A DNA stretch of 64,000 bases. Source: Pontederia crassipes (taxonomy: Eukaryota; Streptophyta; Magnoliopsida; Commelinales; Pontederiaceae). Made by a program: the position numbers and the translations under genes. This document shows, one piece after another, positions 1-9,923 of the stretch; within the stretch, counting starts at the first letter, position 1, and each line of letters begins with the position of its first letter. The stretch spans positions 372,001 to 436,000 of the forward strand of contig CM060187.1 in NCBI GenBank assembly GCA_030549335.1, read 5' to 3'. A model generated the notes under the pieces. It was not told the origin of the DNA, made no database searches, and saw only the letters and a program-made list of their open reading frames with translations.

Positions 1-71
1 CAGGAACCGAATTCACTTTGAATCAATTGCTTGAGAGCAAAAAAATTTGTTACATTCTTATAGCATTGTAT

Positions 72-173
72 TCAAAACAACATGGAATCTTGATCACGCT
101 CTCCTTCTCCAATGCCTGCTAAAAGATAAGGGGCAAACGGGTCGGGGTCTTCCATCTTCTCCGTCTGCTCGGG
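72..173 (-). pseudogene. Cut-off C-terminal tail of NAC copy 1
   Basis: Downstream of the TAG at 174-176 the same frame stays open for 33 more codons and ends at a TGA (72-74). The residues match the ends of NAC copies 2 and 4 (both finish in GEGERDQDSMLF). The ancestral protein was therefore about 513 residues, and copy 1 lost its tail through one CAG-to-TAG change. Confidence 0.85.
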
Positions 174-1613
174 CTATTGTTGTATCGCTCTCTCCTCCTC
201 CCCACACACCAGCGTGACCAGGTTATCGAGCTCGTCCATATCCGCCTCGGATACTTGCTGCAGCTGTTGTATCAGTGCAGGAGTCTCCGTCGACAGTTGA
301 GCTTGTGGGCATGTTAACACTGGCGGCAACGAGTGAGGGATCTCTACAAGCGGCACTGCTTCTGCGAAATATGAAGATGACGGCAGCATGGCCAATGGTG
401 ATGGCCCCGAAGGAATTGCAATCGAGGACGGACAGAGAAATTGTACTGCTAGCGGCTCCCTGATCATCGAAGTACTGCGTTTGAGAGACCGAGCCGCTGC
501 CGCCGCTGCAGAACTTGGCACAGTGGTTAATATTGGCGGTTTCCGTTCATCTCCGTTGATGCCCCGACATGTCATGGCCGATGACGATGGTCCCGAGGGA
601 ATCACAGACCCCGGAAGATGATGACGTTGCGGTGCCGACAGCTCCCCTATGGTCGGAATATTACTTTCGTACACCAGAGGAGCCAATGCCGCCGCTGCGG
701 AACTTGGCGCAGTGTTTAATATTGGTGGTTTCCGTTCAACTCCGTTGACGCCCCTACGTGGTGTGGCAGATGACGATGGACCCGAGGGAACCACAGACCC
801 TGGAAGATGATGACGTTGGGGTGCTGACAGCTCCCCTACGGTCGGAATGTTACCTTCGTACGCTGGCGGAGCCGATGCCGCCGCTGCGGAACTTGGCGTG
901 GTGGTTAATATTGGCGGTTTCCGTTCATCTCCATTGATGCCCCTACGCGGCATGGCCGATGACGATGGACCCGAGGAAACCACAGACCCCGGAAGATGAT
1001 GGCGTTGCGGTGCCGATGGCTCCCCTACAGTCGGAGCGTTACGTTCGTACGCTAGCAGAGCCGGCGCCGCCGCTGCGGAACTTGAAGCGGGCACACTCTG
1101 ATCATCTTCTTCGTTGACGCCCCTACCTGATCTCTTTATGAGGCACATCACCACGTTCCTAATGTCTTCGAGCCTTTCAGGCGGGAACGTGGACTCCTCG
1201 AGGCGGTACTCGTACATGATCCACTTGCCGCCGCTGCCGCGCGCGATCGGCGTGTCCTTGTACTTATAAAATGTCTTGTGACCGACGGTCCGACCGCTTT
1301 CGTCGGTGACAAAAACATGCTTGCCGCAGGACACCCAATTGCCGAAGCCCCCCACGGACCGTTCTGGCCTGCTATTGTTCGCATTCGACCGGCGGAGGCG
1401 CATGAAGCAGTAGAACTCGCCGGCAGTGCTGGAGTAGGTGAGGTTGCCGTCGAGCTGCCACGGTGGGATCTCATAGACTTTCAGCTCGGGAACGACGCCC
1501 AAGGGCACGTCATTGCCGTCAAAGATCTTCCCCGTGAGGTATCGGAGGGCATCCATGTCGTGGGGCTGGAAGATGTATCCTGGAGGCAACCAGAGGCCGA
1601 GTTCTTGAGCCAT
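174..1613 (-). CDS. NAC-domain transcription factor-like protein, copy 1 (only long intact frame)
   Basis: Uninterrupted 479-codon frame. Residues 7-140 resemble the plant-specific NAC DNA-binding domain. Subdomain A appears as LPPGYIFQP, then PELKVYEIPPWQL, EFYCFMRLRR, a GNWVSCGK segment at the place of the usual WKATGK, GRTVGHKTFYK, and WIMYEYRL at the place of WVMHEYRL. The family binds DNA as dimers in the nucleus and regulates development and stress responses; that role is inferred here. Residues 177-366 are three 63-residue repeats rich in Ala, Ser and Pro, and the end is acidic (EADMDELDNLVTLV), which could be an activation region. The start is the ATG aligned in all four copies, 46 bases after a TATA-like box. 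No intron interrupts the domain, whereas many NAC genes have two. A TAG at 174-176 replaces the CAG seen in the other copies and shortens the C-terminus. Expression is unknown, and a recent pseudogene is possible. Confidence 0.75.
   Translation of the reverse strand: MAQELGLWLPPGYIFQPHDMDALRYLTGKIFDGNDVPLGVVPELKVYEIPPWQLDGNLTYSSTAGEFYCFMRLRRSNANNSRPERSVGGFGNWVSCGKHVFVTDESGRTVGHKTFYKYKDTPIARGSGGKWIMYEYRLEESTFPPERLEDIRNVVMCLIKRSGRGVNEEDDQSVPASSSAAAAPALLAYERNAPTVGEPSAPQRHHLPGSVVSSGPSSSAMPRRGINGDERKPPILTTTPSSAAAASAPPAYEGNIPTVGELSAPQRHHLPGSVVPSGPSSSATPRRGVNGVERKPPILNTAPSSAAAALAPLVYESNIPTIGELSAPQRHHLPGSVIPSGPSSSAMTCRGINGDERKPPILTTVPSSAAAAAARSLKRSTSMIREPLAVQFLCPSSIAIPSGPSPLAMLPSSSYFAEAVPLVEIPHSLPPVLTCPQAQLSTETPALIQQLQQVSEADMDELDNLVTLVCGEEERAIQQ
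516..1085 (-). repeat. Three 189-bp in-frame tandem repeats in NAC copy 1
   Basis: The repeats encode residues 177-366. Each 63-residue unit starts with an SSAAAA run, followed by AYE or VYE (near residues 188, 251 and 314), SAPQRHHLPGSV, GPSSSA, then GDERKPPIL or a variant. Copy 2 has three units, copy 3 at least three, and copy 4 only two. This points to expansion and contraction by slippage or unequal exchange in multiples of three. Confidence 0.85.
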
Positions 1614-1657
1614 GATTCCATGTCAAAGTTAATGACAAACCAGGACACGGTGGTCAC

Positions 1658-1665
1658 ATATATAG
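1658..1665 (-). promoter_or_regulatory. TATA-like box of NAC copy 1
   Basis: CTATATAT on the minus strand, about 46 bases before the ATG at 1613. The same element stands before copies 2, 3 and 4 at nearly the same distance. If it is used, the 5' leader would be only about 15-20 nt. Confidence 0.5.
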
Positions 1666-1783
1666 TCGACCAAGTCAAGTTCCTATTATGATTAAGTTTC
1701 CTAGTTGCGGTAGAAAATTACGATTGCAAGAAATTTTTCATAATGGCAGTAGGACTATAATTACGAATGCTTGGTTTAATAAA

Positions 1784-1845
<62 letters not shown>
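1784..1845. repeat. (ATT)n microsatellite, left arm
   Basis: About 62 bp of uninterrupted ATT repeats directly before the TGTAACACCCC end of the fold-back element. A mirrored (AAT)n tract stands at 2913-2978. In copy 4 the same spot carries a short GAT/AAT tract. Confidence 0.95.
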
Positions 1846-1846
<1 letters not shown>

Positions 1847-2911
1847 GTAACACCCCAAGTTTTCATCAAGGGCAATAGAGTAATTTTATAAGTTAATTAT
1901 AACTCTTCGTGAATTTAAGATGATCAAAAGGGGAAAGGAATAGGAATATAATTGGAAAAAGATAATGAAAAGAAGGAAAAAGTACTCCTACCTGGAGAAG
2001 GAATTAGAAGTTAAGTAGGATTAAAAGTATGATTAGAAAAGGAAAAGGAAAAGAAAAAAATATTAAATCCTATTGGAAGTAGAAATCATAACTAGATTGA
2101 GATTAGGGATTTCAATTTGATTTGAGGTCTAAAAGAATGTTTAATAAATATAGGACTCTCAAATAATTTATGGCCTTATTTATAGCTTTCAACTAAGATT
2201 TTTGACTCTTATTGAGCCTTGGGCTATTTCTCCATCAATCATGACCATTCATCATTAGTTATCATCTCTTAAATATTTAGATTTAATTAAATTCGAATTT
2301 CACTAATTATTTCATAATCATACTTATCAAAAATCCATCTCTAATCAAATTCCTTTTTATCTCCTCCATAACTTCTCTCAATCAAACTCTATCTCCATCT
2401 TTTATCAATAGCTTATGTTAACCAAACCATACCTTTATTTTATCTTTTTATTTCTTCCTTTTCTCTAATTTTCGAAATTATTTAATTCCCTAATAATTTA
2501 TCATCTAATTTTTGAGTTAAAATAACAATAAATATTATTTTAATGGCTGAAATATTTCTAAGCCATAAAACTCTCAATCCTATCCTATTTGGGAGTCCTA
2601 TGTTTATTAAACATTCTTTTAGACCTTAAATCAAATTGAAATCCCTAATCTCATTCTACTTATGATTTCTACTCCCAATAGGATTTAATATTTCTTTCTT
2701 TTCCATTTTCTTTTCTAATCATACTTTTAATCCAACTTAACTTCTAATTCCTTCTCCAAGTAGGAGTACTTTTTCCTTCTTTTCATAATCTTTTTCCAAT
2801 TATATTCCTATTCCTTCTCAAATTCCCCATTTGATCATCTTAAATTCATGAAGAATTATAATTAACTTATAAAATAACTCTATTTCCCTTGATGAAAACT
2901 TGGGGTGTTAC

Positions 2912-2912
<1 letters not shown>
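1846..2912. mobile_element. Fold-back LTR-like element at the centre of the inverted duplication
   Basis: It begins TGTAACACCCCAAG and ends CTTGGGGTGTTACA. About 320 bp at the left (1846-2165) are the reverse complement of 2586-2912, around a 420-bp spacer. The spacer plus the right arm match 21785-22506, the start of the solo-LTR-like element, in the same orientation. The simplest reading is one minus-strand LTR fragment (2166-2912) whose outer end was copied in inverted orientation together with the NAC gene. No protein-coding content is seen. Confidence 0.75.

Positions 2913-2978
<66 letters not shown>
2913..2978. repeat. (AAT)n microsatellite, right arm
   Basis: AAT repeats that mirror the (ATT)n tract at 1784-1845 and abut the GTTACA end of the fold-back element. 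An insertion target duplication cannot be read inside such a repeat. Confidence 0.95.
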
Positions 2979-2984
<6 letters not shown>

Positions 2985-3095
2985 AACCAAGCATTTGTAA
3001 TTATAGTCCTACTGCCACTATGAAAATTTTCCTGCAATCGTAATTTTCTACCGCAACTAGGAAACTTAATCATAATAGGAACTTGATTTGGTCGA

Positions 3096-3104
3096 CTATA
3101 TATG
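3096..3104 (+). promoter_or_regulatory. TATA-like box of NAC copy 2
   Basis: CTATATATG about 45 bases before the ATG at 3148, conserved in position with the other NAC copies. Confidence 0.45.
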
Positions 3105-3147
3105 TGACCGCCGTGTCCTGGTTTGTCATTAACTTTGACATGGAATC

Positions 3148-4678
3148 ATGGCTCAAGAACTCGGCCTCAGGTTGCCTCCCGGAAACATCTTCCAGCCCCC
3201 CGACATGGATGCACTCCGTCGCGCGGAAGATCTTCGATGACAATGACGTGCCTTGGGCATCGTTCCCGAGCTGAAAGTCTACGACATCCCGCCATGGCAG
3301 CTCGACGACAACTTCACCTACTCCAGCACCGCCGGCGAGTTCTACTGCTTCACGCGCCTCCGCCGGTTGAATGCAAACAACAACAGGCTTAACGGTTCCG
3401 TGGGGGGCTTCGGCAGTTGGGTGGCCTGCGGAAAGCACATTTTCATCACCGATGAGAGTGGTCGGACCGTCGGTCACAAGATATTTTATAAGTACAAGGA
3501 CATGCCGATCGCGCGCGTCAGCGGCAGCAAGTGGATCATGTACGAGTACCGCCTCGAGGAGTCCGTGCTCCTGCCTGAAAGGCTCGAAGATGTCAGGAAC
3601 GTGGTGATGTGCGTCATAAAGAGATCAGGTAGGGCATCAATGAAGAAGATGATTGGAGCATGCCCGCTTCAAGTTCCGCAGCGGCAGCGCCGGCTCCGCT
3701 AGCGTACGAACGTAACGCTCCGACAGTAGGGGAGCCGTCGCACCGCAACGTCATCATCTTCCGGGGTCTGTGGTTTCCTTATCGTCATCGACAATGCCGC
3801 GTAGGGGCGTCAACTTAGATGAACGGAAACCGCCAATATTAACCACCGCGCCAAGTTTCACAGCGGCGGCACCGGCTCCGCTGGCGTACGAACGTAACAT
3901 TCCGATCGTAGGGGAGCCGTCAGCACCAAAACGTCATCATCTTTCGGGGTCTGTGGTTTCATTGGGTCCATCATCATCGGCCATGTCGTGTAGGGGCGTC
4001 AACGGAGATGAACGGGAACCACCAATATTAACCACCGCGCCAAGTTCTGCAACGGCGGCACTGGCTCCTCCGGCGTACGAACGTAACATTCCGACCATAG
4101 GGGAGCCGTCGGCACCACAACGTCATCATCTTCAGGGGTTTGTGATTCCCTCGGGACCATCATCATTGGCCATGCCGTGTCGGGGCATCAACGGAGATGA
4201 ACAGAAATTGCCAGTATTAACCACCGCACCAAGTTCTGCAGCTGCGGCAGTGGCTCGGTCTCTCAAATGCGGTGCTTCGATGATCAGGGAGCCGGTAGCA
4301 GTACAATGTCTCCGTCCGTTCCCGATTGCAATTCCTTCGGGGTCATCGCCATTGGACATGCCGCCGTCATCAGCATATTTCGTAGAAGCAGTGCCGCTTG
4401 CAGAGATCCCGCACTCGTCGCCGCCGGTGTTAGCATGCCCACAAGCTCAACTGTCGACGGAGACTCCTGCACTGATACAACAGCTGCAGCTAGTATCCGA
4501 GGCGGATATGGACGAGTTCGATAACCTGGTCACGTTGGTGTGCGGGGAGGAGGAGGAGAAAGCAATACAACAACAGCCCGAGCAGACGGAGAAGATGGAA
4601 GACCCCGACCTGTTTACCCCTTATCTCATAGCAGGCATTGGAGAAGGAGAGCGTGATCAAGATTCCATGTTGTTTTGA
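3148..4678 (+). pseudogene. NAC-domain gene, copy 2, frameshifted
   Basis: It starts like copy 1 (MAQELGL then LPPG) but loses frame after MDALR through a small deletion. A further base is missing near 3253 and another near 3632 (GGTAGGGC where copy 1 has GGTAGGGGC). The NAC domain is therefore split between 3148-3250 and 3253-3630. The long last segment (3770-4678) reads through three 63-residue-type repeats and the complete acidic C-terminus ending in GEGERDQDSMLF. Promoter and 3' flank are intact by eye. It cannot make a full NAC protein as it stands. It is the plus-strand partner of copy 1 and the first gene of the direct tandem array. Confidence 0.85.
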
Positions 4679-5363
4679 ATGCAATGCTAAAAGAATGTAA
4701 CAAAAATTTTTGCCCTCAAGCAATTGATTCAAAGTGAATTCGGTTCCTGCAAGTGCAACCGATCGGATTCAGCAACGTGACATCTGGAAATAAAATGCAT
4801 AATCACAAATAGACATTCTAGGTGTTACTTATCAGGTCTCACTTAGTCTTGCATCTTTCTTGGTTGTCATCTATCATTTGAGAACTCCGAATGAGCTCCT
4901 ATTTCCAGCTGCAAATACAATGTCGAGATCTTCTGTAGAGGAGGAGATAATGGTTGCCGTCAGATTTGCGATGATGACCGTGAGAACATCGCGGGCCGTA
5001 GTCCATAAATTTGTTGACCCTGGAGGGGGTCGAAATCGGCAACGCCTGTTTGGGGCTAGAACAATTGGAAGAGAGATGACAGTAAACAATATATTTTGCC
5101 TTATGGATTTTCTCATATATATATATATATATATATGTATATATGTGTATATATATATATATGTATATATATATGGGGAAGAGGTAATGGATTCTATTCC
5201 AACCATCAAAACTAAAACAAGATAAAACAAGAATTTCAAACTACAAAACTCAAAACATGTCCAACACTTTGCATGGGATTATATTGGTTAACAAGTAACA
5301 ACTTAATCTATTATCTATTTGTTAACAAATTACCCCTTAATCATATTGCAATTCCACAACTCC
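4679..5363. other. NAC 3' flank with a conserved block open on both strands
   Basis: Repeated at 29385-30091 and 54128-54793. The part near 4860-5090 stays open on both strands in units 2 and 4. The plus frame includes VVHKFVDPGGG and RLFGARTIGREMTV; the minus frame includes TVISLPIVLAPN. I recognise no protein family. The right part reads on the minus strand like a possible LTR edge (TGTTGGACATG near 5267), so decayed retroelement DNA is as likely as a gene. Confidence 0.4.
5115..5174. repeat. (AT)n microsatellite, unit 2
   Basis: Interrupted AT/GT dinucleotide tract. The tracts at 29823-29902 and 54559-54604 occupy the same place in units 3 and 4 with different length and GT content. Confidence 0.95.
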
Positions 5364-5770
5364 CCCTAAGAAAAATGCAATTTTTCGACGTAATTTCCTA
5401 CGGTCGCATATCCTTCGCAATTTTTTAAAGATTTTTCGACGGTTAATGACAACCTTCGGAAATAGAGACGGTAAATTTTCCCACTGTTTGAAACGTCAGA
5501 AGTTGCCATGGGTTGAACCATCACATTTTTTGATGGCCCCAAAATCGTTAGAAGTTGCCTTGGGTAGGTAGGACAGTCGAAAGTTCCCACGGATAGGAAG
5601 CCATCAAAAGTTCCCACGGCTCTCCACCCATCGGAAGTTCCCACGGTTCAAGCCGTGGGAATTGAAAAAAAATAATAGAATGATACAAAGAAAATAATGG
5701 TAATATATTTGGTAGTTTCTGATGGGTACAACCGTTGGAAAATCCGTCACAACTATTCCAATGAATAACC
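5364..5770 (+). mobile_element. CACTA-like terminal and subterminal region, unit 2
   Basis: In units 3 and 4 the homologous start is CACTAAGAAAAATGC or CACTAAAAGAAATGC, close to the usual CACTACAAGAAAAATG terminus of plant CACTA elements; here it is mutated to CCCCTAAG. Degenerate copies of motifs such as TTCCGACGGTCGC and GTCGGAAGTTCCCACGG follow, typical of subterminal repeats. No opposite terminal repeat or transposase was found. Short frames here repeat words such as GTSDG and are repeat translation. Confidence 0.5.
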
Positions 5771-6600
5771 CGGTCCCCTCTTCCCAGCATCATTTCTTTC
5801 AACGCGCGACTCCATTATTCACGACCACTGTCTACTCCGGCGCACTCCGACGATCCCCCTCACGCTCACGCTCAGTGGAACTTGCTCCCGGTCCGGTGAC
5901 CCCCCTTCAATCGATGCCCTCACACCTTCGATGATCTACGGTACGCCAGTGACTTTTCACGTTCTGCTTTCGGGCTCCCCCCTCTCAACCCCGTTGATAG
6001 CATTCTGGTGACATCGGGCCTGCTCGGGCTGTTGCCATCATAGGAAGTCCGATCGAGCTTTCTACGGCCATTGCTAGGCGCTGCTACCCCGATCGGGTTT
6101 CTTACAGGCGTGGTTGCCCGATGGAGCCTGATCGGGCTTTTCGCTAGGAGCTCGGTCCGCAGCGAAGTCCGACGGGTGCTCACCGCTCTAAAGCGCCCAA
6201 TCTGGGCAATGACGGCTGTGAACGGCCCGCTTCGGTCGTTGATGATCGTGACAATCCAAAATGGCCAGATCAGGTCGTTCATGGCCTTCACGGTCGTGAA
6301 TGGGCGTTTGGATGCTCATGGCCATGACGACCATAAATTGCTGGTTCACGACCGTTGATGCCCGAATCCATTATTTCACGGCCGGATCTGGGCATGAACT
6401 GGTGGATCTGGCCATTCACGTTCAGATCCGGCAGATCATGGCTGAATCCGGTAGTTAACGGCCAGATCTGGGCGTGAACAACCGGATCAGGTGGTTCATG
6501 CCCGGATTCGGCAGTGCACGACCGTATCCGGCCGTTCACCATGGGATCTGGTTATTGACAGTGGGATCCTGTTAGATGTCGCCAGATCCGGAAGAGCGTC
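5771..6600. repeat. GC-rich block with degenerate short repeats, unit 2
   Basis: A GC-rich island in AT-rich DNA. From about 6160 it consists of degenerate units of roughly 25-35 bp around CCAGATCCGG, GTTCACGGCC and their complements. Repeated at 30500-31490 and 55200-56030 with internal deletions. Small frames exist, but they differ between copies and resemble no protein. It may be internal CACTA DNA or a captured gene fragment. Confidence 0.5.
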
Positions 6601-7600
6601 AAATTAGTAACAATTGTAGCTTATATGTTACCTTTGTGATTACTCATTCATATTATGTTTCATGGTTCTACTAGTACATATTTTCTCGCTTGTATTGGTA
6701 CTTGATGTTAATATAATTTGTCATTACTTGGTAAATTACTTGTTATTATTAATTTAATGTAAGCTCATCGTTAGAGCAATACGACTCTTATTAATTTAAT
6801 TTTTTCATGTTAACGTTGACCGCTTTTGTATTTCACTTAGTAATATGGAGAAATTATGTTTCCTTCGAAGCATTGTCGATGGATATACAATAGAACAAAT
6901 CCTGATTGTATAGGTTTGGCACAAGAATTCATAGATGGGATTCAATACTACACAACAATGACATAAAATAAACTTTTTAACATAAAATAATATGTTTATT
7001 CACAAATATTATGTTTATGTAGAAGTTAATTAAACATTGACTATTAAAATTTTAGTTATATTTTCAAATCTAATACATATTTTATATAATTTGAAATACA
7101 ATATCATATATTCTTAAAACCAGTAAGATAAGAGTTGATCTTGATGAATCCTATGATATAATCCTTAGTATATATATTTAATTTTGATGAAAGACAATAT
7201 ATGATTATATTCATATCATACATTAAATTATCAAAATTTATTAAAAATTCATGAAAGTGAGAATAATATGTATAATATATAAAAATAAAATAGTTAAATC
7301 CAATTTTCTCAAGGTATTTTATGTTTACTTTTATTTTTTTATTATAAGAATAAATACAATATATAACTATAAAATAGTTAAATCAAAGTTTCCCAAAATC
7401 CTTTATGAGTACTTTTAATTTTTTTTTCAAATAAATAAATTTCTACCATTATCTTAAAATCATAAGATCCTACCAATTTTAAGATCTAGTATAGATCATA
7501 CGTTTATGATTCTCTGAGTAGGATTAGGATCGTTTTCTCTCTGAAGGATTGTAAGAGTGCAAGATCATACTACCCGGATCGGGATCTTGACAACCATGCC
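6601..7600. other. AT-rich unit DNA without recognisable genes
   Basis: Conserved in units 3 (31490-32480) and 4 (56035-57050) with point changes and small indels. No open frame of note, RNA gene or element end was seen. Confidence 0.6.
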
Positions 7601-9455
7601 TACATCGATTTTATATTTGTAGTATAATATGGAATAATTGTTAATAGAATTGCATCGTTAGATGACATAGAAAAGAGGGCCAAGAGTTGCACTAGAAACA
7701 CGAATTTTAGACGACAACAAAGCTCGGCTTGGGTTCTGCACTGCTTGGCTCGAGTTCCTTTGAATAAGGGTGTGAATGAGGCAAAGTTTGATTAACTAAG
7801 CTTGGGTTTTGTGGACCGCAGCCCAGGTTCTGGTAACCCTAGTGGTGCTCATATCAAATAGGTAAAATTCGACCAAGCTCTGACGATCATATCAAATTGA
7901 GCCTATCCAGTTAGGGTTCTTGGAATACTCGGTTCGAGTTTTTGTGGATTTAAGTTTGGAATTTGATTGACAGTACCCAACTCGGGTTTGTTCTTGGGTT
8001 TCAAGAGTTTAATATATAATTTTAAGTAGTTTTTTTAGTTAATTGCATTTTTTAATGGTCTTGATTATCCCTAATTATGACATTGATATTATTGATCCTG
8101 AAGTTGACTATTATTAGTATATCGATTAATGATAATTGACAAGTGAGAATTGAGATATGATAAGTTGTGTAAATTGATTATGGAGTGATATACCTATTGT
8201 TTAATTGACATATATTGATAGATTGACTATCATTTGATTGGTAAATTATTTATGGTCACATTAATAATTAGTTATTAATTAATTGATCATTGATTATGAG
8301 TGTTTCTAATTGAAATTAATGATTATATATAAGGGAATTATTAACATTGATTTCCATCATCTAATTTGACGATAAAATTATTTATTATTGAATTGTTAAA
8401 TTGATAATTAATACCTTTATGGACAATTGAGACCTTTAGGATTATTAGAGATTCTCATGATCATGGAGGTCATAATGATCGATGGAGACGCATGTAGTCG
8501 ATTCATAATTTATAATAGATAATGGAGAATCTTGAGGTTGATTGAGACCTTTATGGTCGATGAATGTCCTTGGGAATGTTGGAGATCCTTAGTGATGGAT
8601 TGTGGGGTTGTGATCGATGGAGACGCTTTGTGGTCGATTGAGACCTTTGTGATAGATGGAGTCCATTATGATTGATGAAATTTTTTGCGATTGATTATCA
8701 ACTTATAATAAAAGTTCATTATTATGAATTGAATTGATAATCGAATTGAATTGCGTGATAGTGATTGATGGGTAATTAATTTTGGTCTAGACTGATAGAT
8801 AGTAAATTGTGGTCTTTGTGTCTGATGGATAAATTGATAATTGTTAATTGGGATCTTCCCTCACCTATGGTCAATTGATGATTCATTATAAAAAAATGAA
8901 ATTGATAAGTTGTTATAATTAATGATACAGATAAATTGATTATAAATAATTGAAATTTATAAGTTATCAACAATTGGTGATATGGATAGTTGTTATAATT
9001 GATGAGTTGCTTATTATTTATTGTTAATTTCTAATTGTTTAGAACAATCATAAAAGATTTATAAGTAATTGTTCAATAGATTTCTTATGGTATTGATATT
9101 GATACATAATTCATATCATTATTGTTGTGGGTGACTTTATATACTGAGTTATCTTATGGAGTTTTTCTCTTGTACTTGGATCTGTATAAAATGAGATGAT
9201 GATGGTGACACAGTTGATATGCATATTAGATATGGACATTGATAGAAGCTCATCTTGTATAAATATGGGCCCATAACCCACATGTCTTTAGATTATTGTA
9301 TAGATTGCTTTCTCTAATATGATTTTTATTGTATTGTAGTCTTCCGCTAATGTAAGCTAGTATGCTAATTAGTCAAAGTAAAAAAATGTTTTAAGTCATA
9401 GAATTGACTAGCGTTGCTGAGACAACCTTCTAGGCAGACGAATCTCGGAGATGAC
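7601..9455 (+). mobile_element. Degenerate LTR-like sequence, unit 2
   Basis: Low-complexity TTGAT/AATTG-rich DNA with words such as GAGACCTTTATGG. The part near 9130-9220 resembles the reverse complement of about 19700-19870 inside the solo-LTR-like element, and the end near 9340-9455 resembles its terminal part. It looks like an old, diverged LTR of the same family in the opposite orientation. A near-copy lies at 57050-58860. Boundaries are approximate. Confidence 0.45.
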
Positions 9456-9923
9456 ATAGGGAGGAAGAGTTATTGTTAAATTAGAACTATCGCATGAGAT
9501 GACAATATAGACTACAAGACATGAGATTACCTGGAGATCAAGTTTTAGTTATTTTAGAAATTGAGTCTGAGCTATTTTAGGTATTTAATTGTTATTAGTG
9601 TTAATTTCTGTCGAGACTCATAATTATGATAAGATTTGTATTGCTCAATCTTAGAAAAGGGGACGACAGAGTTGTCTATTGTATTATTGTTCAGACTTTC
9701 AAAATTTGGTTGGCTTTTCTTCCACAGTGTTTTCCAAGTTGCAATGCAAATTCAAAAATTCATCTGATAGTGTATTCCATTGACATTCTTGTGTCACATT
9801 TATTTTATGTGCATGCTAGTTTTGATATGCTAGTCATATCAAGTTGCTATAGTGACCCACAAAAATTAACTCAGATCCAATCAATCATTCTGATTGCGAT
9901 CCACCCTCATCTCAAATCCTAAT

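Larger units (their letters stand above)
1..2165 (-). repeat. Left arm of the NAC inverted duplication
   Basis: The sequence from the window start to about 2165 is the reverse complement, with scattered differences, of about 2586-4750. It carries the NAC 3' flank (1-71), NAC copy 1, its promoter, an (ATT)n tract and 320 bp of an LTR-like sequence. The outer limit lies beyond the window. Indels and substitutions between the arms argue against a simple assembly mirror. Confidence 0.9.
2586..4750 (+). repeat. Right arm of the NAC inverted duplication
   Basis: Mirror partner of 1-2165. It contains the LTR end, the (AAT)n tract, the promoter and NAC copy 2. The homology with the left arm reaches the window edge, so the true arm length cannot be given. 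Confidence 0.9.

Noticed and set aside
1688-1891. Plus-strand frame of mainly Ile codons, mirrored at 2867-3073 on the minus strand
   Set aside because: It is the translation of the (ATT)n microsatellite and LTR edge, not a protein.
5100-5225. IYIYIY frames in three units
   Set aside because: Translation of AT/GT microsatellites; the length varies with repeat number.
5366-5644. Minus-strand 92-codon frame conserved in three units
   Set aside because: It consists of the translated subterminal repeats (GTSDG and similar words) of the CACTA-like region.
8776-8973. Ser/Ile/Gln-rich frames, also at 58109-58432
   Set aside because: Low-complexity TTGAT/AATTG DNA of an old LTR; frame length is not conserved.
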